DNA from: Janthinobacterium tructae
GTDB lineage: Bacteria; Pseudomonadota; Gammaproteobacteria; Burkholderiales; Burkholderiaceae_D
Reading direction: 5' to 3'
DNA: 64,000 nucleotides
Assembly: GCF_006517255.1 (NCBI RefSeq)
Contig: NZ_CP041185.1
Coordinates: 4,340,001 to 4,404,000, forward strand
The translations under genes and the position numbers were made by a program. Of the stretch, positions 48,465 through 58,267 are shown piece by piece (position 1 is the stretch's first letter; each line of letters starts with the position of its first letter). The notes under the pieces are model-generated. The model was not told the origin of the DNA, made no database searches, and saw nothing but the letters and a program-made list of their open reading frames with translations.

Positions 48465-49919
48465 TTACTTCTTCTGTTCTTTCTTGACGTCGGCCTGCAC
48501 CACCAGCGGTTCTGCCTTGGCCAGCTGCACCGGTAAACCCTTCAGATGGTTCAGTGCCTGGTGCAATTGAAAATCGTCCTTGCTGCCAAATTCCAGCGGC
48601 TTGCGGGTCTTTTCCAGGGCGATGATGCGCAATTGCTCTTCCATCTCGTCGTTGACGGGGGCGGCCTTGGCGCCGTTGTTGGCACTACCTTGGTCGCGGT
48701 CGTTGCTCAGATGCTTGGTCAGATCCGCTTCGCGGATGCGCAAGCCGTTGAGGCCGTCGCCATCCGCATTTTCATCGACCAGCAGGTCGGGCACGATGCC
48801 CTTGGCCTGGATCGAGCGGCCGTTCGGCGTGTAGTAGCGGGCCGTTGTCAGCTTGACGGCCGTGTCGGCCGTCAGCTGGCGGATGGTTTGCACGGAACCC
48901 TTGCCGAAGGTTGGCGTGCCGATGATGGTGGCGCGCTTGTAATCCTGCAGGGCACCGGCGACGATTTCCGAGGCCGAGGCCGAGCCCGTGTTGACCAGCA
49001 CCACCAGCGGCACTTTTTTGATAGCGGCCGGCAATTTCGCCAGCGCATCGCCTTCCGCACGGAAGGTATAGTATTCGGCGCGACCATAGAACACCTGTTT
49101 CGAGTCCGGCAGCTGGCCGTTGGTCGAGACGATGGCCGCGTCCTTCGGCAGGAAGGCGGCCGAGACGCCGATGGCGCCCTGCAGCACGCCGCCCGGATCG
49201 TTGCGCAGGTCCAGCACCATGCCCTTGATGTGCGGGTTTTGCTGATACAGGGCCGTGATCTGCGCAGCCATGTCGTCGACGGTCGGTTCCTGGAATTGCG
49301 ATACGCGCAGCCAGGCGTAGCCCGGCTCGACCATCTTCGCCTTGACGCTCTTTTGATGGATTTCTTCGCGCGTGATGGTGAAGGCCAGCGGCTGCGGTTC
49401 ATCCTTGCGGGCAATGGTCAGCGATACCTTGGTGCCTGGTTCGCCGCGCATGCGCTTGACGCTGTCGTCCAGGCTGACGCCTTTCACGGGCTGGCCATCG
49501 AGGCGGGTAATCAAATCGCCGGCCTTGATGCCGGCGCGATAGGCGGGTGAATCCTCGATGGGCGAGACGATCTTGATGTAGCCGTCTTCGCTCAGGCCAA
49601 TTTCTATGCCCAGGCCGACGAACTTGCCTTCGGAACCTTCGCGCAGCTCGGCGTAGGCTTTCTTGTCGAGGTAGGCGGAATGGGGGTCGAGCGAGGCGAC
49701 CATGCCGGAAATGGCGTCTTCCAGCAGTTTCTTGTCTTCCACCGGCTCGACGTAATCGGACTTGATCAGGCCAAACACATCGGCCAGCTGGCGCAGCTCT
49801 TCCAGCGGCAGGGGCGGCTCGACGGTCTTTTGCGCCATGGCCGAAAATTGCAGCGACACGGCGACGCCGGCCACCACGCCCAGGCCAATCAAGCCGGTAT
49901 TTTTGAGTTTGCCCATCAT
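48465..49919 (-). CDS. C-terminal processing peptidase, S41 family (CtpA-like)
   Basis: A 484-aa periplasmic serine protease. An N-terminal signal/anchor (LKNTGLIGLGVVAGVAVSLQFSAMA) is followed by a PDZ domain (about 95-180, VGLGIEIGLSEDGYIKIVSPIEDSPAYRAGIKAGDLI) and the S41 core with Ser in NTGSASASEIVAGAL and Lys in FGKGSVQT. It trims C-termini of envelope proteins and usually needs a lipoprotein adaptor. It starts MMGKLKN; no ribosome site is obvious. Confidence 0.93.
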   Translation of the reverse strand: MMGKLKNTGLIGLGVVAGVAVSLQFSAMAQKTVEPPLPLEELRQLADVFGLIKSDYVEPVEDKKLLEDAISGMVASLDPHSAYLDKKAYAELREGSEGKFVGLGIEIGLSEDGYIKIVSPIEDSPAYRAGIKAGDLITRLDGQPVKGVSLDDSVKRMRGEPGTKVSLTIARKDEPQPLAFTITREEIHQKSVKAKMVEPGYAWLRVSQFQEPTVDDMAAQITALYQQNPHIKGMVLDLRNDPGGVLQGAIGVSAAFLPKDAAIVSTNGQLPDSKQVFYGRAEYYTFRAEGDALAKLPAAIKKVPLVVLVNTGSASASEIVAGALQDYKRATIIGTPTFGKGSVQTIRQLTADTAVKLTTARYYTPNGRSIQAKGIVPDLLVDENADGDGLNGLRIREADLTKHLSNDRDQGSANNGAKAAPVNDEMEEQLRIIALEKTRKPLEFGSKDDFQLHQALNHLKGLPVQLAKAEPLVVQADVKKEQKK

Positions 49920-50200
49920 TGCACCTTTGCAGCTAGCGTGTCTTGCACAAGCGCCAGTCCCCGTGGAGCGGCGCTTTCCTGAAAGTATAGACCTGAATCT
50001 CTGCCGGCGTGGGCCGGCCGTGGAAAAAGCGTGCCTGGGCCCAGTCTACGCGCGAAAGCGGGGCTGTCAGCTTGCCATATGTTGCGGTTTTGTATGCGAT
50101 GTATAGTTACTCTTGAGGGGAGTAAGCATTTGTAAGAGTCGAAAAAAAGCGTGTGCGGCGGCCCTATAGTGGACTCGCATTCTCGACCCGAAGTGGTTTT
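49920..50200. other. Gene-free stretch before stand-alone terminator
   Basis: No coding sequence supported. On the minus strand a -10-like TCTATACT (near 49985-49992) may serve ctpA. On the plus strand TATAGT occurs at 50102-50107 and 50165-50170 and could be -10 boxes for a transcript ending in the hairpin at 50201-50230, but neither has a convincing -35. Confidence 0.4.
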
Positions 50201-50230
50201 GCCTGCGTCTGCGGACGCAGGCTTTTTTTT
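50201..50230 (+). terminator. Strong terminator with no identified upstream gene
   Basis: Perfect 9-bp stem GCCTGCGTC / GACGCAGGC, loop TGCG, followed by eight T residues. The nearest upstream gene (ctpA) runs the other way, so the transcript that ends here is unknown: a small RNA, or a leader attenuating the 73-aa gene at 50289. Confidence 0.8.
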
Positions 50231-50288
50231 ATCCGCGGGCTCAGGCTCATTTAGACTGGAGCTTCTTCCTTCCCAGCAGATAAAAAAA

Positions 50289-50510
50289 ATGTTAACTGAT
50301 TTACAGGCACGTATCTCGCTCAAAGCGCTGATTGAGAAGTATCTGAGGGGGCGCGATCCGGATGCCGGCCTGCTGATCGACATCGTTCAAGATCCGTCAC
50401 GGCAAGTGCCGATTAGAGGTGTGCTCGACGATATCAGGCAGTTCAACAACACGCAGTTCACGCAACAGGAGCTGGCGCTGATCGACGAGCTGCTGTATCT
50501 GTATGGATAA
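50289..50510 (+). CDS. small hypothetical protein (73 aa)
   Basis: Begins MLTDLQARISLKALIEKYLRG and ends TQQELALIDELLYLYG. Helical, acidic, soluble; no known motif. ATG 50289 is preceded by an A-run rather than a clear ribosome site; the frame is open further upstream through the terminator, which would have to be read through. Codon use is as in neighbouring genes. Function is unknown. Confidence 0.55.
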   Translation: MLTDLQARISLKALIEKYLRGRDPDAGLLIDIVQDPSRQVPIRGVLDDIRQFNNTQFTQQELALIDELLYLYG

Positions 50511-50729
50511 ACGGTTCATACGCTGTTCCAGCCCACGCCATGCTCGCCGGACTGGACAATGAAAGCCCCCTAGCCTAGCCGAACTGAGCGGCGATTCCCG
50601 GACAGTCGGGGGGCAAGGATGGCCAAATGGCATGCTCGCGTGCTACATTCCTGCAGCGCCTGGCGCGGCGGGCTATCCGCCCGCAGCTATCTGCCCGGTC
50701 TTTTTTGACATGCCCCATAAGGACAATCC

Positions 50730-52823
50730 GTGAATCGCTATCTCTTGAGCAGTCTGACCCTGACCCTGCTGGCTGCGTTTGCCCATGCCGCCGAACCCGT
50801 ATCCGCCGCATCCTCCGTGGCCGCACCGACCGTGGCACCCAGTGTCCCACCTTCCGCACCTGCCGCCGCTGGTGTCGTCTCCGGCATCGACGTGCAGTAC
50901 ATCGACCCCGCCGTGCGCGTGCAGGACGATTTCTTTACCCATTTGAACGGCAAATGGCTGGCCACGGCCGAGATTCCCGCCGACAAGTCGAGCTGGGGTT
51001 CGTTCGCCAAGCTGCGCGATGACACGACGCCACAGTTGCGCGGCATCATCGAAGCCACGCAGCAGGACAAGCACAAGAAGGCCGGTTCCGAAGCGCAGAA
51101 AATCGGCGACCTGTACGCCAGCTACATGGATGAAGCCCGCCTCGACGCGCTGGGCGTGAAGCCGCTGGCCGGCGAACTGAACCGCATCCGCTCGCTGCGC
51201 GACAAGAAGGGCGTGCCTGCCCTGATCGCCCACCTGAGCCAGACGGGTGTGTCGACCCCGTATGCCGTGTATGTGGGCCAGGATGCGCGTGCCTCCACCA
51301 AATACGCCGCGTATGTGAGCCAAAGCGGCCTGGGCATGCCCGACCGCGACTACTACCTGGAAGCCAAGCAAGCTGGCGTGAAAGAAAAATACCAGGCGCA
51401 CGTGGAAAAAATGCTGGCCATGGCCGGCGACAAGAACGCCGCCGCGCACGCCAAGGCGGTAGTGGCCCTGGAAACATCGCTGGCCGAAGTGCAATGGACC
51501 AAGGTCGAGAACCGCGACCCCGTGAAACGCTACAACAAGACCGACATCAACAAGCTCAATGACCTGACCCCCGGCTACGACCTGAAGTCCGGCCTGGCTG
51601 CCCTGGGCATCGCCAACAAGGTCGATTATGTCATCGTCAACCAGCCGAGCTACCTGGCCGGTTACAACAAGGTGCTCGCTAGCACCGACCTGGACACCCT
51701 GAAAGCGTATTTCGAATGGCAGTTGCTGCGCAGCTATGCCAGCTACCTGTCGAAAAATTTCGTCGACGAAAGCTTTGCCTTCTACGGCACGGTACTCAGT
51801 GGCGTGACGCAGAACCAGCCGCGCTGGAAGCGTGGCGTGGGCGCCGTCGAAGGCGTGCTGGGCGAAGCCGTCGGCAAACTGTATGTCGCGCAATATTTCC
51901 CTGCAGAGCGCAAGGCGCACATGCAGGAACTGGTGAAAAACGTGCTGGCCGCCTACAAGGACAGCATCGACACGCTGGACTGGATGAGCCCGGAAACCAA
52001 GAAAGAAGCGCAAGCCAAGCTGGCCAAGTTCACGCCGAAGATCGCCTATCCGAACAAATGGCGCGATTACACGAAGCTGCAAATCGTCCAGGGCGACCTG
52101 GTGGGCAACATGATGCGCGCCGCCAACTTTGGTTCCGCGCGCCAGGTGGCCAAGCTGGGCAAACCGATCGACCGCGAAGAGTGGGGCATGACGCCGCAGA
52201 CGGTGAACGCCTATTACAGCTCGACGATGAATGAAATCGTCTTCCCCGCGTCCATCCTGCAGCCGCCGTTCTTCGACGCCAATGCGGACGACGCCGTCAA
52301 CTATGGCGCCATCGGCGCCGTCATCGGCCATGAAATCAGCCACGGTTTCGACGACAAGGGCAGCCAGTCCGATGGCGACGGCAACCTGCGCGACTGGTGG
52401 ACCCCGGCCGACCGCAAGAACTTCGCCGCCAAGGCCGATGCGCTGACCAAGCAGTACGATGGCTACAGCCCATTGCCGGGCTACAACGTCAACGGCGCGC
52501 TGACCCTGGGCGAGAACATCGCCGACAACTCGGGCGTGGCGATCGCGTACAAGGCCTATAAAATCTCGCTGGGCGGCAAGCCGGCGCCCGTGCTCGATGG
52601 CTTGACGGGCGACCAGCGCTTCTACATGGGCTTTGGCCAGGTGTGGCGCAGCAAGATGCGCGAAGCGCAGCAAATCGTGCAGATCAAGACCGATCCGCAT
52701 TCGCCGGGCCAGTACCGCGCGAATGGCACCATGGTCAACCAGCCTGGCTTCTATGAAGCGTTTGGCGTGAAACCGGGCGACAAGATGTATGTGGCGCCGG
52801 AAAACCGCGTGATTATCTGGTAA
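50730..52823 (+). CDS. M13-family zinc metallopeptidase (neprilysin-like), copy 1
   Basis: A 697-aa exported oligopeptidase. Signal peptide MNRYLLSSLTLTLLAAFAHA, then a Ala/Pro/Val-rich spacer, the M13 N-domain (QDDFFTHLNGKWLATAEIPADKSSWGSF) and the catalytic domain: HEISH with His534 and His538, third ligand Glu595 and Asp599 in ENIADNSG, and NAYYSSTMNEIVFPA. It ends RVIIW with the family C-terminal Trp. The start is GTG 50730 with AAGGA about 7 nt upstream. A paralogue follows in tandem. Confidence 0.95.
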   Translation: MNRYLLSSLTLTLLAAFAHAAEPVSAASSVAAPTVAPSVPPSAPAAAGVVSGIDVQYIDPAVRVQDDFFTHLNGKWLATAEIPADKSSWGSFAKLRDDTTPQLRGIIEATQQDKHKKAGSEAQKIGDLYASYMDEARLDALGVKPLAGELNRIRSLRDKKGVPALIAHLSQTGVSTPYAVYVGQDARASTKYAAYVSQSGLGMPDRDYYLEAKQAGVKEKYQAHVEKMLAMAGDKNAAAHAKAVVALETSLAEVQWTKVENRDPVKRYNKTDINKLNDLTPGYDLKSGLAALGIANKVDYVIVNQPSYLAGYNKVLASTDLDTLKAYFEWQLLRSYASYLSKNFVDESFAFYGTVLSGVTQNQPRWKRGVGAVEGVLGEAVGKLYVAQYFPAERKAHMQELVKNVLAAYKDSIDTLDWMSPETKKEAQAKLAKFTPKIAYPNKWRDYTKLQIVQGDLVGNMMRAANFGSARQVAKLGKPIDREEWGMTPQTVNAYYSSTMNEIVFPASILQPPFFDANADDAVNYGAIGAVIGHEISHGFDDKGSQSDGDGNLRDWWTPADRKNFAAKADALTKQYDGYSPLPGYNVNGALTLGENIADNSGVAIAYKAYKISLGGKPAPVLDGLTGDQRFYMGFGQVWRSKMREAQQIVQIKTDPHSPGQYRANGTMVNQPGFYEAFGVKPGDKMYVAPENRVIIW

Positions 52824-52838
52824 ACGTCATTTAGCCAG

Positions 52839-52873
52839 GTAGGTCGGATTAGCGCGCAAGCGCGTAATCCGAC
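52839..52873 (+). repeat. GTCGGATTA intergenic palindrome, copy 4
   Basis: GTAGGTCGGATTAGCGCG..CGCGTAATCCGAC, arms starting at 52843 with one bulged base. This is the A variant of the family. Confidence 0.8.
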
Positions 52874-52897
52874 GATACAGCCTGTGCCAACAATGTT

Positions 52898-52931
52898 GTC
52901 GGCTTACGCCCTCCAGGCTAAGCCGACCTAC
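52898..52931 (-). repeat. GTCGGCTTA intergenic palindrome, copy 5 (reverse)
   Basis: GTCGGCTTACGC..GGCTAAGCCGACCTAC, the reverse-orientation form. With copy 4 it makes a head-to-head pair in the gap between the two M13 genes. Confidence 0.8.
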
Positions 52932-52958
52932 GTCATGTAAACGTTATCTTGTCACAAC

Positions 52959-52987
52959 AAAAAAGACCACCTCGCGTGGTCTTTTTT
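52959..52987 (+). terminator. Rho-independent terminator between tandem M13 genes
   Basis: AAAAAAGACCAC / GTGGTCTTTTTT with loop CTCGC. It separates the two peptidase genes into different transcripts. Confidence 0.88.
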
Positions 52988-53105
52988 ACATTCTGGCCAA
53001 AGTTCTTTCTGTCATTTCAGCCGGTATGCTACAGTCAAAAACCGGGCCAGAAGCCCTGGGCCTTCTGACCCTTATATTCCACACAATATAATATAGAGGA
53101 CAACC

Positions 53106-55181
53106 GTGAATCGTTATTTGTTAAGTGCATTGACCCTGAGTTTGCTGGCCGGCGTGTCCGGCATGGCTGGCGCCGCTGATTCTGCCAAGAAAGCCGCTGC
53201 TGCTCCCGCCACGGCCGTCGCCGCTGCCGCGCTGACGTCCGGCATCGCCGTCGAATACGTCGACCCTGCCGTGCGCGCGCAGGACGACCTGTTCCAGCAC
53301 CTGAATGGCAAATGGCTGGCGGAAACCGTGATTCCTGCCGACAAGTCGAGCTGGGGCAGCTTTGCCAAGCTGGCCGACGATACGCAAACGCAGCTGCGTG
53401 GCATCGTCGAAGGCGCCAGCGCCGACAAGGCCCGCGCGGCCGGCTCGAACGCCCAGAAAATCGGTGATTTTTATAACAGCTTCATGGATGAAGCCAAGCT
53501 GGAAAGCCTGGGCCTGACGCCCTTGAACGCGGAGCTGGCGAAGATTGCCGCACTGCAGGACAAGGCGGAATTGCCGGCCGTGATCGCCCACTTCAGCAAG
53601 CTGGGCGTGACCTCGCCGTACGATTTCGGTATCCATCAGGACGCCAAGGATTCCACCAAATACGTGGCCGACATCGTGCAAAGCGGCCTGGGCTTGCCTG
53701 ACCGCGATTACTACCTGGAAGCAGGCAAGGCCGATACGCGCGCCAAATACCTGGCCCACGTGGAAAAAATGCTCAGCCTGGCCGGCGATGCGAATGCTGC
53801 CGCGAATGCGAAAGCCATTGTGGCGCTGGAAACGGATCTGGCCAAGGCGCAATGGAGCAATGTGCAGAACCGCGACCCCGTCAAGACCTACAACAAGGTC
53901 GAGCTGGCGAAGCTGGCCGCCATGGCGCCAGGCTATGACTGGGCCCGCTACCTGAAGGACACGGGCATCGCCGGCAAGGTCAACTACGTGATCGTCAGCC
54001 AGCCCAGCTACTTGAAAGGCTTTGCCGAGATCGCCAACAAGACGCCGCTGGAGACATGGAAAGCGTACTTCCAGTGGCACTTGCTGCACGCCAACGCCGG
54101 TTACCTGCCGAAAGCGTATGTCGATGAAAACTTTGCCTTCTATGGCACCACCCTGACGGGCGTGACGGAAATGCGTCCGCGCTGGAAGCGTGGCGTGGGC
54201 GCCGTCGAAGGCGCGCTGGGCGAAGCCGTGGGCCAGTTGTACGTTGAGCAATATTTCCCGGCCGAGCGCAAGGTGCGCATGGAAGCGCTGGTGAAAAACC
54301 TGATGACGGCCTACAAGCAAAGCATCGACAAGCTCGACTGGATGAGCCCTGTCACCAAGAAACAGGCGCAGATCAAGCTGGCCAAGTTCACCACCAAGAT
54401 CGGCTACCCGAACAAATGGCGCGATTACTCGGGCCTGACGGTGGCGCCGGACGACCTGGTTGGCAACATCCAGCGTTCGCACTTGCTCAACTACAACCGC
54501 GAATTGAACAAGCTGGGCCAGCCTATCGACCGCGACGAGTGGGGCATGACGCCACAGACCGTAAACGCCTATTACAACCCGGAACTGAACGAAATCGTCT
54601 TCCCGGCCGCCATCCTGCAAGCGCCGTTCTTCGACGCCAAGGCGGACGACGCCGTTAACTATGGCGCCATCGGCGGCGTGATCGGCCATGAAATCAGCCA
54701 CGGTTTCGATGACCAGGGCGCCCAGTACGACGGCGACGGCAACCTGCGCGACTGGTGGACCAAGGCCGACCATAAAAACTTCGCCAAGAAAACCAAGCAG
54801 CTGGTGGCGCAGTACAACAGCTTCAGCCCCGTCCCTGGCCATTTCGTCAACGGCGAACTGACCCTGGGCGAGAACATCGCCGACAATTCCGGCGTGGCGA
54901 TCGCCTATAAAGCGTACAAATTGTCGCTGAATGGCAAGCAAGCCCCCGTCATCGACGGTTTCACGGGCGAGCAGCGTTTCTATGCGGGCTTTGCCCAGGT
55001 CTGGCGCATGAAGATGCGTGAAGCGCAGCAACTGGTCTTGCTGAAAACGGACCCGCACTCGCCAGGCCAGTTCCGCGCCAACGGCACCATGCGCAACCAG
55101 CCCGGCTTCTACCAGGCCTTCGACGTGAAACCGGGCGACAAGATGTATTTGCCACCGAAAGACCGCGTCATCATGTGGTAA
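53106..55181 (+). CDS. M13-family zinc metallopeptidase (neprilysin-like), copy 2
   Basis: 691 aa, closely similar to the preceding gene along its whole length. It has the same first seven residues (MNRYLLS), the signal MNRYLLSALTLSLLAGVSGM, DKSSWGSFAKLADD, HEISH with His528 and His532, Glu589 in ENIADNSG, and a C-terminal VIMW. It is a periplasmic or secreted peptidase cleaving small peptides. The start is GTG 53106, as in its twin. Tandem duplication followed by divergence is the simplest reading; separate promoters suggest separate regulation. Confidence 0.95.
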   Translation: MNRYLLSALTLSLLAGVSGMAGAADSAKKAAAAPATAVAAAALTSGIAVEYVDPAVRAQDDLFQHLNGKWLAETVIPADKSSWGSFAKLADDTQTQLRGIVEGASADKARAAGSNAQKIGDFYNSFMDEAKLESLGLTPLNAELAKIAALQDKAELPAVIAHFSKLGVTSPYDFGIHQDAKDSTKYVADIVQSGLGLPDRDYYLEAGKADTRAKYLAHVEKMLSLAGDANAAANAKAIVALETDLAKAQWSNVQNRDPVKTYNKVELAKLAAMAPGYDWARYLKDTGIAGKVNYVIVSQPSYLKGFAEIANKTPLETWKAYFQWHLLHANAGYLPKAYVDENFAFYGTTLTGVTEMRPRWKRGVGAVEGALGEAVGQLYVEQYFPAERKVRMEALVKNLMTAYKQSIDKLDWMSPVTKKQAQIKLAKFTTKIGYPNKWRDYSGLTVAPDDLVGNIQRSHLLNYNRELNKLGQPIDRDEWGMTPQTVNAYYNPELNEIVFPAAILQAPFFDAKADDAVNYGAIGGVIGHEISHGFDDQGAQYDGDGNLRDWWTKADHKNFAKKTKQLVAQYNSFSPVPGHFVNGELTLGENIADNSGVAIAYKAYKLSLNGKQAPVIDGFTGEQRFYAGFAQVWRMKMREAQQLVLLKTDPHSPGQFRANGTMRNQPGFYQAFDVKPGDKMYLPPKDRVIMW

Positions 55182-55214
55182 ACCATTTTTTCGGCTGGAC
55201 AGAAATATGGTAGC

Positions 55215-55250
55215 AATGCCGCCCGGTTCGCGCCGGGCGGCATTTTTTTT
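55215..55250 (+). terminator. Rho-independent terminator after second M13 gene
   Basis: AATGCCGCCCGG / CCGGGCGGCATT with loop TTCGCG followed by six further T residues. Confidence 0.9.
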
Positions 55251-55400
55251 GCTTGCTTGCCAGCCGTATACCGCGAAGTGTTGCGTGCGTCGCCGGTGAT
55301 TTTCCTTGCTCGTTGACAACGAAGTTTGAAGCGCCTATATCTGGATGAAAACAATAATAGACCTGTATAACGCCCCGTGTGTCATCAAAAAGGAAACATT

Positions 55401-57314
55401 GTGAGAGACATATTTCGCACGAGCCAAGCCCGTTTTATCACCCTGTTCAGTCTTGTTTTTGTGGTGTTGCTGGTCATGACCCTGGCCGTCATCCATTTTT
55501 TCGTCACGCCGGATTTGAAACGCACCGAGGGCATGGTGGTCGGTTTTGACGTCAGCAAAATTTCCACCAGGATTACCGAGCAGTTGCGACAGGTGGAGGC
55601 GCAGCAGCGCAGCATCACCCAGACGGTGGCGCTGATGGACAGCGCGGCGATCGATGTCCTGCTGCCGGGACTGGTCGACCAGTATTCCGACCCGAATGTG
55701 TTTGGCGGCGGCATCTGGCCACTGCCGAAAAAGCGCGATCCCGAGCGCGACAAGTTCAGCACCTTTTTCGCCCGCGATGCGTCCAACAAACTGGTCGTCA
55801 ACACCCACTGGAACTCGCCGGAGTCGTTGAAGTACTTCGAGCAGAGCTGGTATCTGGGCGGGCTCAAGTCTGCCAAGGGCCATTGCGACTGGGCCAAGGC
55901 CTACAAGGACGACGCCAGTGCGCAGCCGCGCACCAACTGCGCCATGCCGATCTACAAGGACAACGAGTTGTACGGCGTTTCCACCATCGATGTCACGCTG
56001 GGCTTTTTCAACCGCCTGGTGGCCGACATGGAGAAAACGATCCACGGCCAGATCCTGATCGTCGAACGCGACGGCAAGATCATCAGCAACAGTACGTATA
56101 TCAAGGACGAGATCGTACTCAAGAAAGTCGAGGATCTGGCGTCCAGTTCGCCGATGGTGGCGGAAATCGGCCGCCTGCTGCCCAAGCTCGATGCGCAGGG
56201 CGTGGCCGAATCGGAGTATCGCAGCGACGGCACGCACCACACGCTGTTTCTGAAGGCGATACCGGGCAGTCCGTGGGTGCTGGCGACCGGTTTGCCGACC
56301 AGCCAGCTGACCGAGCAAAGCGACCGCATCTTGAGCAAGCTGGGCATGGTGCAGATCCCCATCGCCCTGCTGCTGCTGGCCATGTTCATCGGCAGCGTCC
56401 GCCTGTTCATGGGACGCCTGGGCGTACTCAAGAGCAATATCGATGCGCTGTCGGCCGGCGACGCCGACCTGACGCGGCGCCTGCCGGGCGGCGGCGGCAG
56501 CGAGTTCAACGATGTGGCCGGCAGCTTCAACGCCTTCATCGAGCGGCTGCAGCAGATGATGCGCGAAATCGGCACCAGCACGGCGTCGATCGCGCTCGCT
56601 TCGCGAGAAATCGCCAGCGGCAACCAGGATCTGTCGGCACGCACCGAAAGCCAGGCCAGCGCGCTCGAGCAGACCGCCGCGTCGATGGAAGAGTTGACCG
56701 GCACCGTCAGGCAGAACGTCAGCAGCGGCCAGGAGGCCAACCGGCTGGCGCTGGACGCCTCGAAGGTGGCGGCGCGGGGCGGCGCGGTGGTGACGCAGGT
56801 GGTCGAGACGATGGGCGCGATCGAACACTCGTCGAAGAAAATCGCCGACATTATCAGCGTCATCGACGGGATCGCGTTCCAGACCAACATCCTGGCGTTG
56901 AACGCGGCCGTCGAGGCGGCCCGGGCCGGCGAACAGGGCCGCGGCTTTGCCGTGGTGGCGTCCGAGGTGCGCAACCTGGCGCACCGCTCGGCTACGGCGG
57001 CCAAGGAGATCGGCGCGCTGATCGTTGAATCGGTGCACAACGTCAACGCCGGTACCAAGCTGGTCGACCAGGCTGGCGCCACCATGCACGAGATCGTCGC
57101 CGGCACCGACAAGGTTGCCAACATCATCGGCGAGATCCTGCTGGCCAGCCAGGAGCAGGAAACGGGCATCGGCCAGGTCAACCAGGCCATCGTTCAGCTC
57201 GACGACACCACCCAGCAAAATGCCGCGCTGGTGGAGCAGGCGGCAGCGGCAGCCCATTCGATGCAGGAGCAGACGGCCAAGCTCGAACAGATCATCGGCG
57301 CATTCAAGCTGTAG
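55401..57314 (+). CDS. Methyl-accepting chemotaxis protein with dCACHE sensor
   Basis: 637 aa. Transmembrane helix 1 (about 13-35), a periplasmic double-CACHE-like region (about 36-310; [46 protein letters not shown]), helix 2 (about 313-335), HAMP (about 336-390) and the signalling domain, with the highly conserved tip [21 protein letters not shown] near 510. It ends QIIGAFKL, without a CheR/CheB-tethering pentapeptide. The start is GTG 55401, with AAGGAA about 7 nt upstream. It would control flagellar motion; no che genes are adjacent. Confidence 0.93.
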   Translation: MRDIFRTSQARFITLFSLVFVVLLVMTLAVIHFFVTPDLKRTEGMVVGFDVSKISTRITEQLRQVEAQQRSITQTVALMDSAAIDVLLPGLVDQYSDPNVFGGGIWPLPKKRDPERDKFSTFFARDASNKLVVNTHWNSPESLKYFEQSWYLGGLKSAKGHCDWAKAYKDDASAQPRTNCAMPIYKDNELYGVSTIDVTLGFFNRLVADMEKTIHGQILIVERDGKIISNSTYIKDEIVLKKVEDLASSSPMVAEIGRLLPKLDAQGVAESEYRSDGTHHTLFLKAIPGSPWVLATGLPTSQLTEQSDRILSKLGMVQIPIALLLLAMFIGSVRLFMGRLGVLKSNIDALSAGDADLTRRLPGGGGSEFNDVAGSFNAFIERLQQMMREIGTSTASIALASREIASGNQDLSARTESQASALEQTAASMEELTGTVRQNVSSGQEANRLALDASKVAARGGAVVTQVVETMGAIEHSSKKIADIISVIDGIAFQTNILALNAAVEAARAGEQGRGFAVVASEVRNLAHRSATAAKEIGALIVESVHNVNAGTKLVDQAGATMHEIVAGTDKVANIIGEILLASQEQETGIGQVNQAIVQLDDTTQQNAALVEQAAAAAHSMQEQTAKLEQIIGAFKL

Positions 57315-57333
57315 CGCGCCGCGCACGGACATT

Positions 57334-57372
57334 AAAAAGCCGCCCGGTTCAGTTTGAACCGGGCGGCTTTTT
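57334..57372. terminator. Bidirectional rho-independent terminator
   Basis: AAAAAGCCGCCCGGTTC / GAACCGGGCGGCTTTTT with loop AGTTT: a perfect 17-bp stem serving the chemotaxis receptor (+) and the cytochrome (-). Confidence 0.93.
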
Positions 57373-57428
57373 CACATCTGAAGCAACCCTGGGGCCGCTT
57401 CAACGCGCCGCCTGAAGCGGCATCGCGC

Positions 57429-57992
57429 TTATTTCGTGGCTTCTTGCGCTGGTGCGCCAGCGCCGTCAGCGGCTGCGGCCGGTGCCGGCACTTCCGGTTC
57501 CTTGAACTTGCCGCCCGAAGCGTTGGCAATGTAGACGACGGCGCGCGCCACTTCTACATCGTCGAGGTCGGGATTGCCGCCCTTGGCCGGCATCGCGCGC
57601 AAGCCTTCGATGGCGTGTTTCAGGACCGTATCGTAGCCCTGGGCCAGACGGGCCGACCAGCTGCCCGCATCGCCAAACTTCGGTGCTCCGGCCACGCCGG
57701 CGCCATGGCAAGCCACGCAGGTCGCCGTGTACACGGCTTCGCCGCTTTGCAGCACCTTCGGACCGCTGGCATCCTTGAAGGTAAAGCCGGCGTTGGCGAC
57801 GGGGCTCAGGCGCTCGGCAATGGCTTCCGGCGACTGGCTTTCCGTGCCGGCGCCTGTCAGTTTTTGCGCCGTGACGAACTGCACCAGCAGGATGATGCCG
57901 ATGACGGTGACGAGGAAGAAGCCAGCTACGGCGGCAAGCAATTGCTTAGGCGTTTTGATCGCTGATTGTTGTTCGTTATGTGCGTCGCTCAT
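57429..57992 (-). CDS. Membrane-anchored c-type cytochrome (cytochrome c5-like)
   Basis: 187 aa. A short cytoplasmic N-terminus, one transmembrane helix (about 20-43, LLAAVAGFFLVTVIGIILLV) and a periplasmic haem domain with CVACH (CxxCH, about 92-96) and the distal Met in LRAMPAKGG. The C-terminus is Ala/Pro-rich. It would carry electrons to an oxidase or reductase. The start is ATG 57992 (MSDAHNE). No other respiratory genes adjoin it. Confidence 0.92.
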   Translation of the reverse strand: MSDAHNEQQSAIKTPKQLLAAVAGFFLVTVIGIILLVQFVTAQKLTGAGTESQSPEAIAERLSPVANAGFTFKDASGPKVLQSGEAVYTATCVACHGAGVAGAPKFGDAGSWSARLAQGYDTVLKHAIEGLRAMPAKGGNPDLDDVEVARAVVYIANASGGKFKEPEVPAPAAAADGAGAPAQEATK

Positions 57993-58191
57993 GATGTCCT
58001 TAGTCCAGATTTGAAACTGATGGCCGTGTAAGGTAGCATTTTTACATGCTTGGATGTAAACCTTTGTGAAACCCACAATTATAGGCACAAAAATTGAGCA
58101 GCGACATGCAATTGCCAGCGATACGACAGTTTCCGTAGACGTAGGTAAAGAAAAACGGTATCCTTCGCATCACTTCAGAAATTCCCCCTAC

Positions 58192-58267
58192 GCGGCTGTA
58201 GCTCAGTGGATAGAGTATTGGCCTCCGAAGCCAAGGGTCGTGGGTTCGATCCCCGCCAGCCGCACCA
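58192..58267 (+). tRNA. tRNA-Arg(CCG)
   Basis: A full cloverleaf of 76 nt with encoded CCA: acceptor GCGGCTG / CAGCCGC, D-arm with GTAGCTCAGTGGATAGAG, anticodon stem TTGGC / GCCAA around CTCCGAA giving anticodon CCG, and T-loop GGTTCGATCC. It reads the arginine codon CGG. Confidence 0.96.

Noticed and set aside
50673..55319. Two long frames antisense to the M13 peptidases (675 and 732 aa)
   Set aside because: Same shadow effect. The two antisense products resemble each other only because the sense genes are paralogues.
55335..57332. 665-aa frame antisense to the chemotaxis receptor
   Set aside because: Composition is typical of shadow frames; the receptor has full domain structure.
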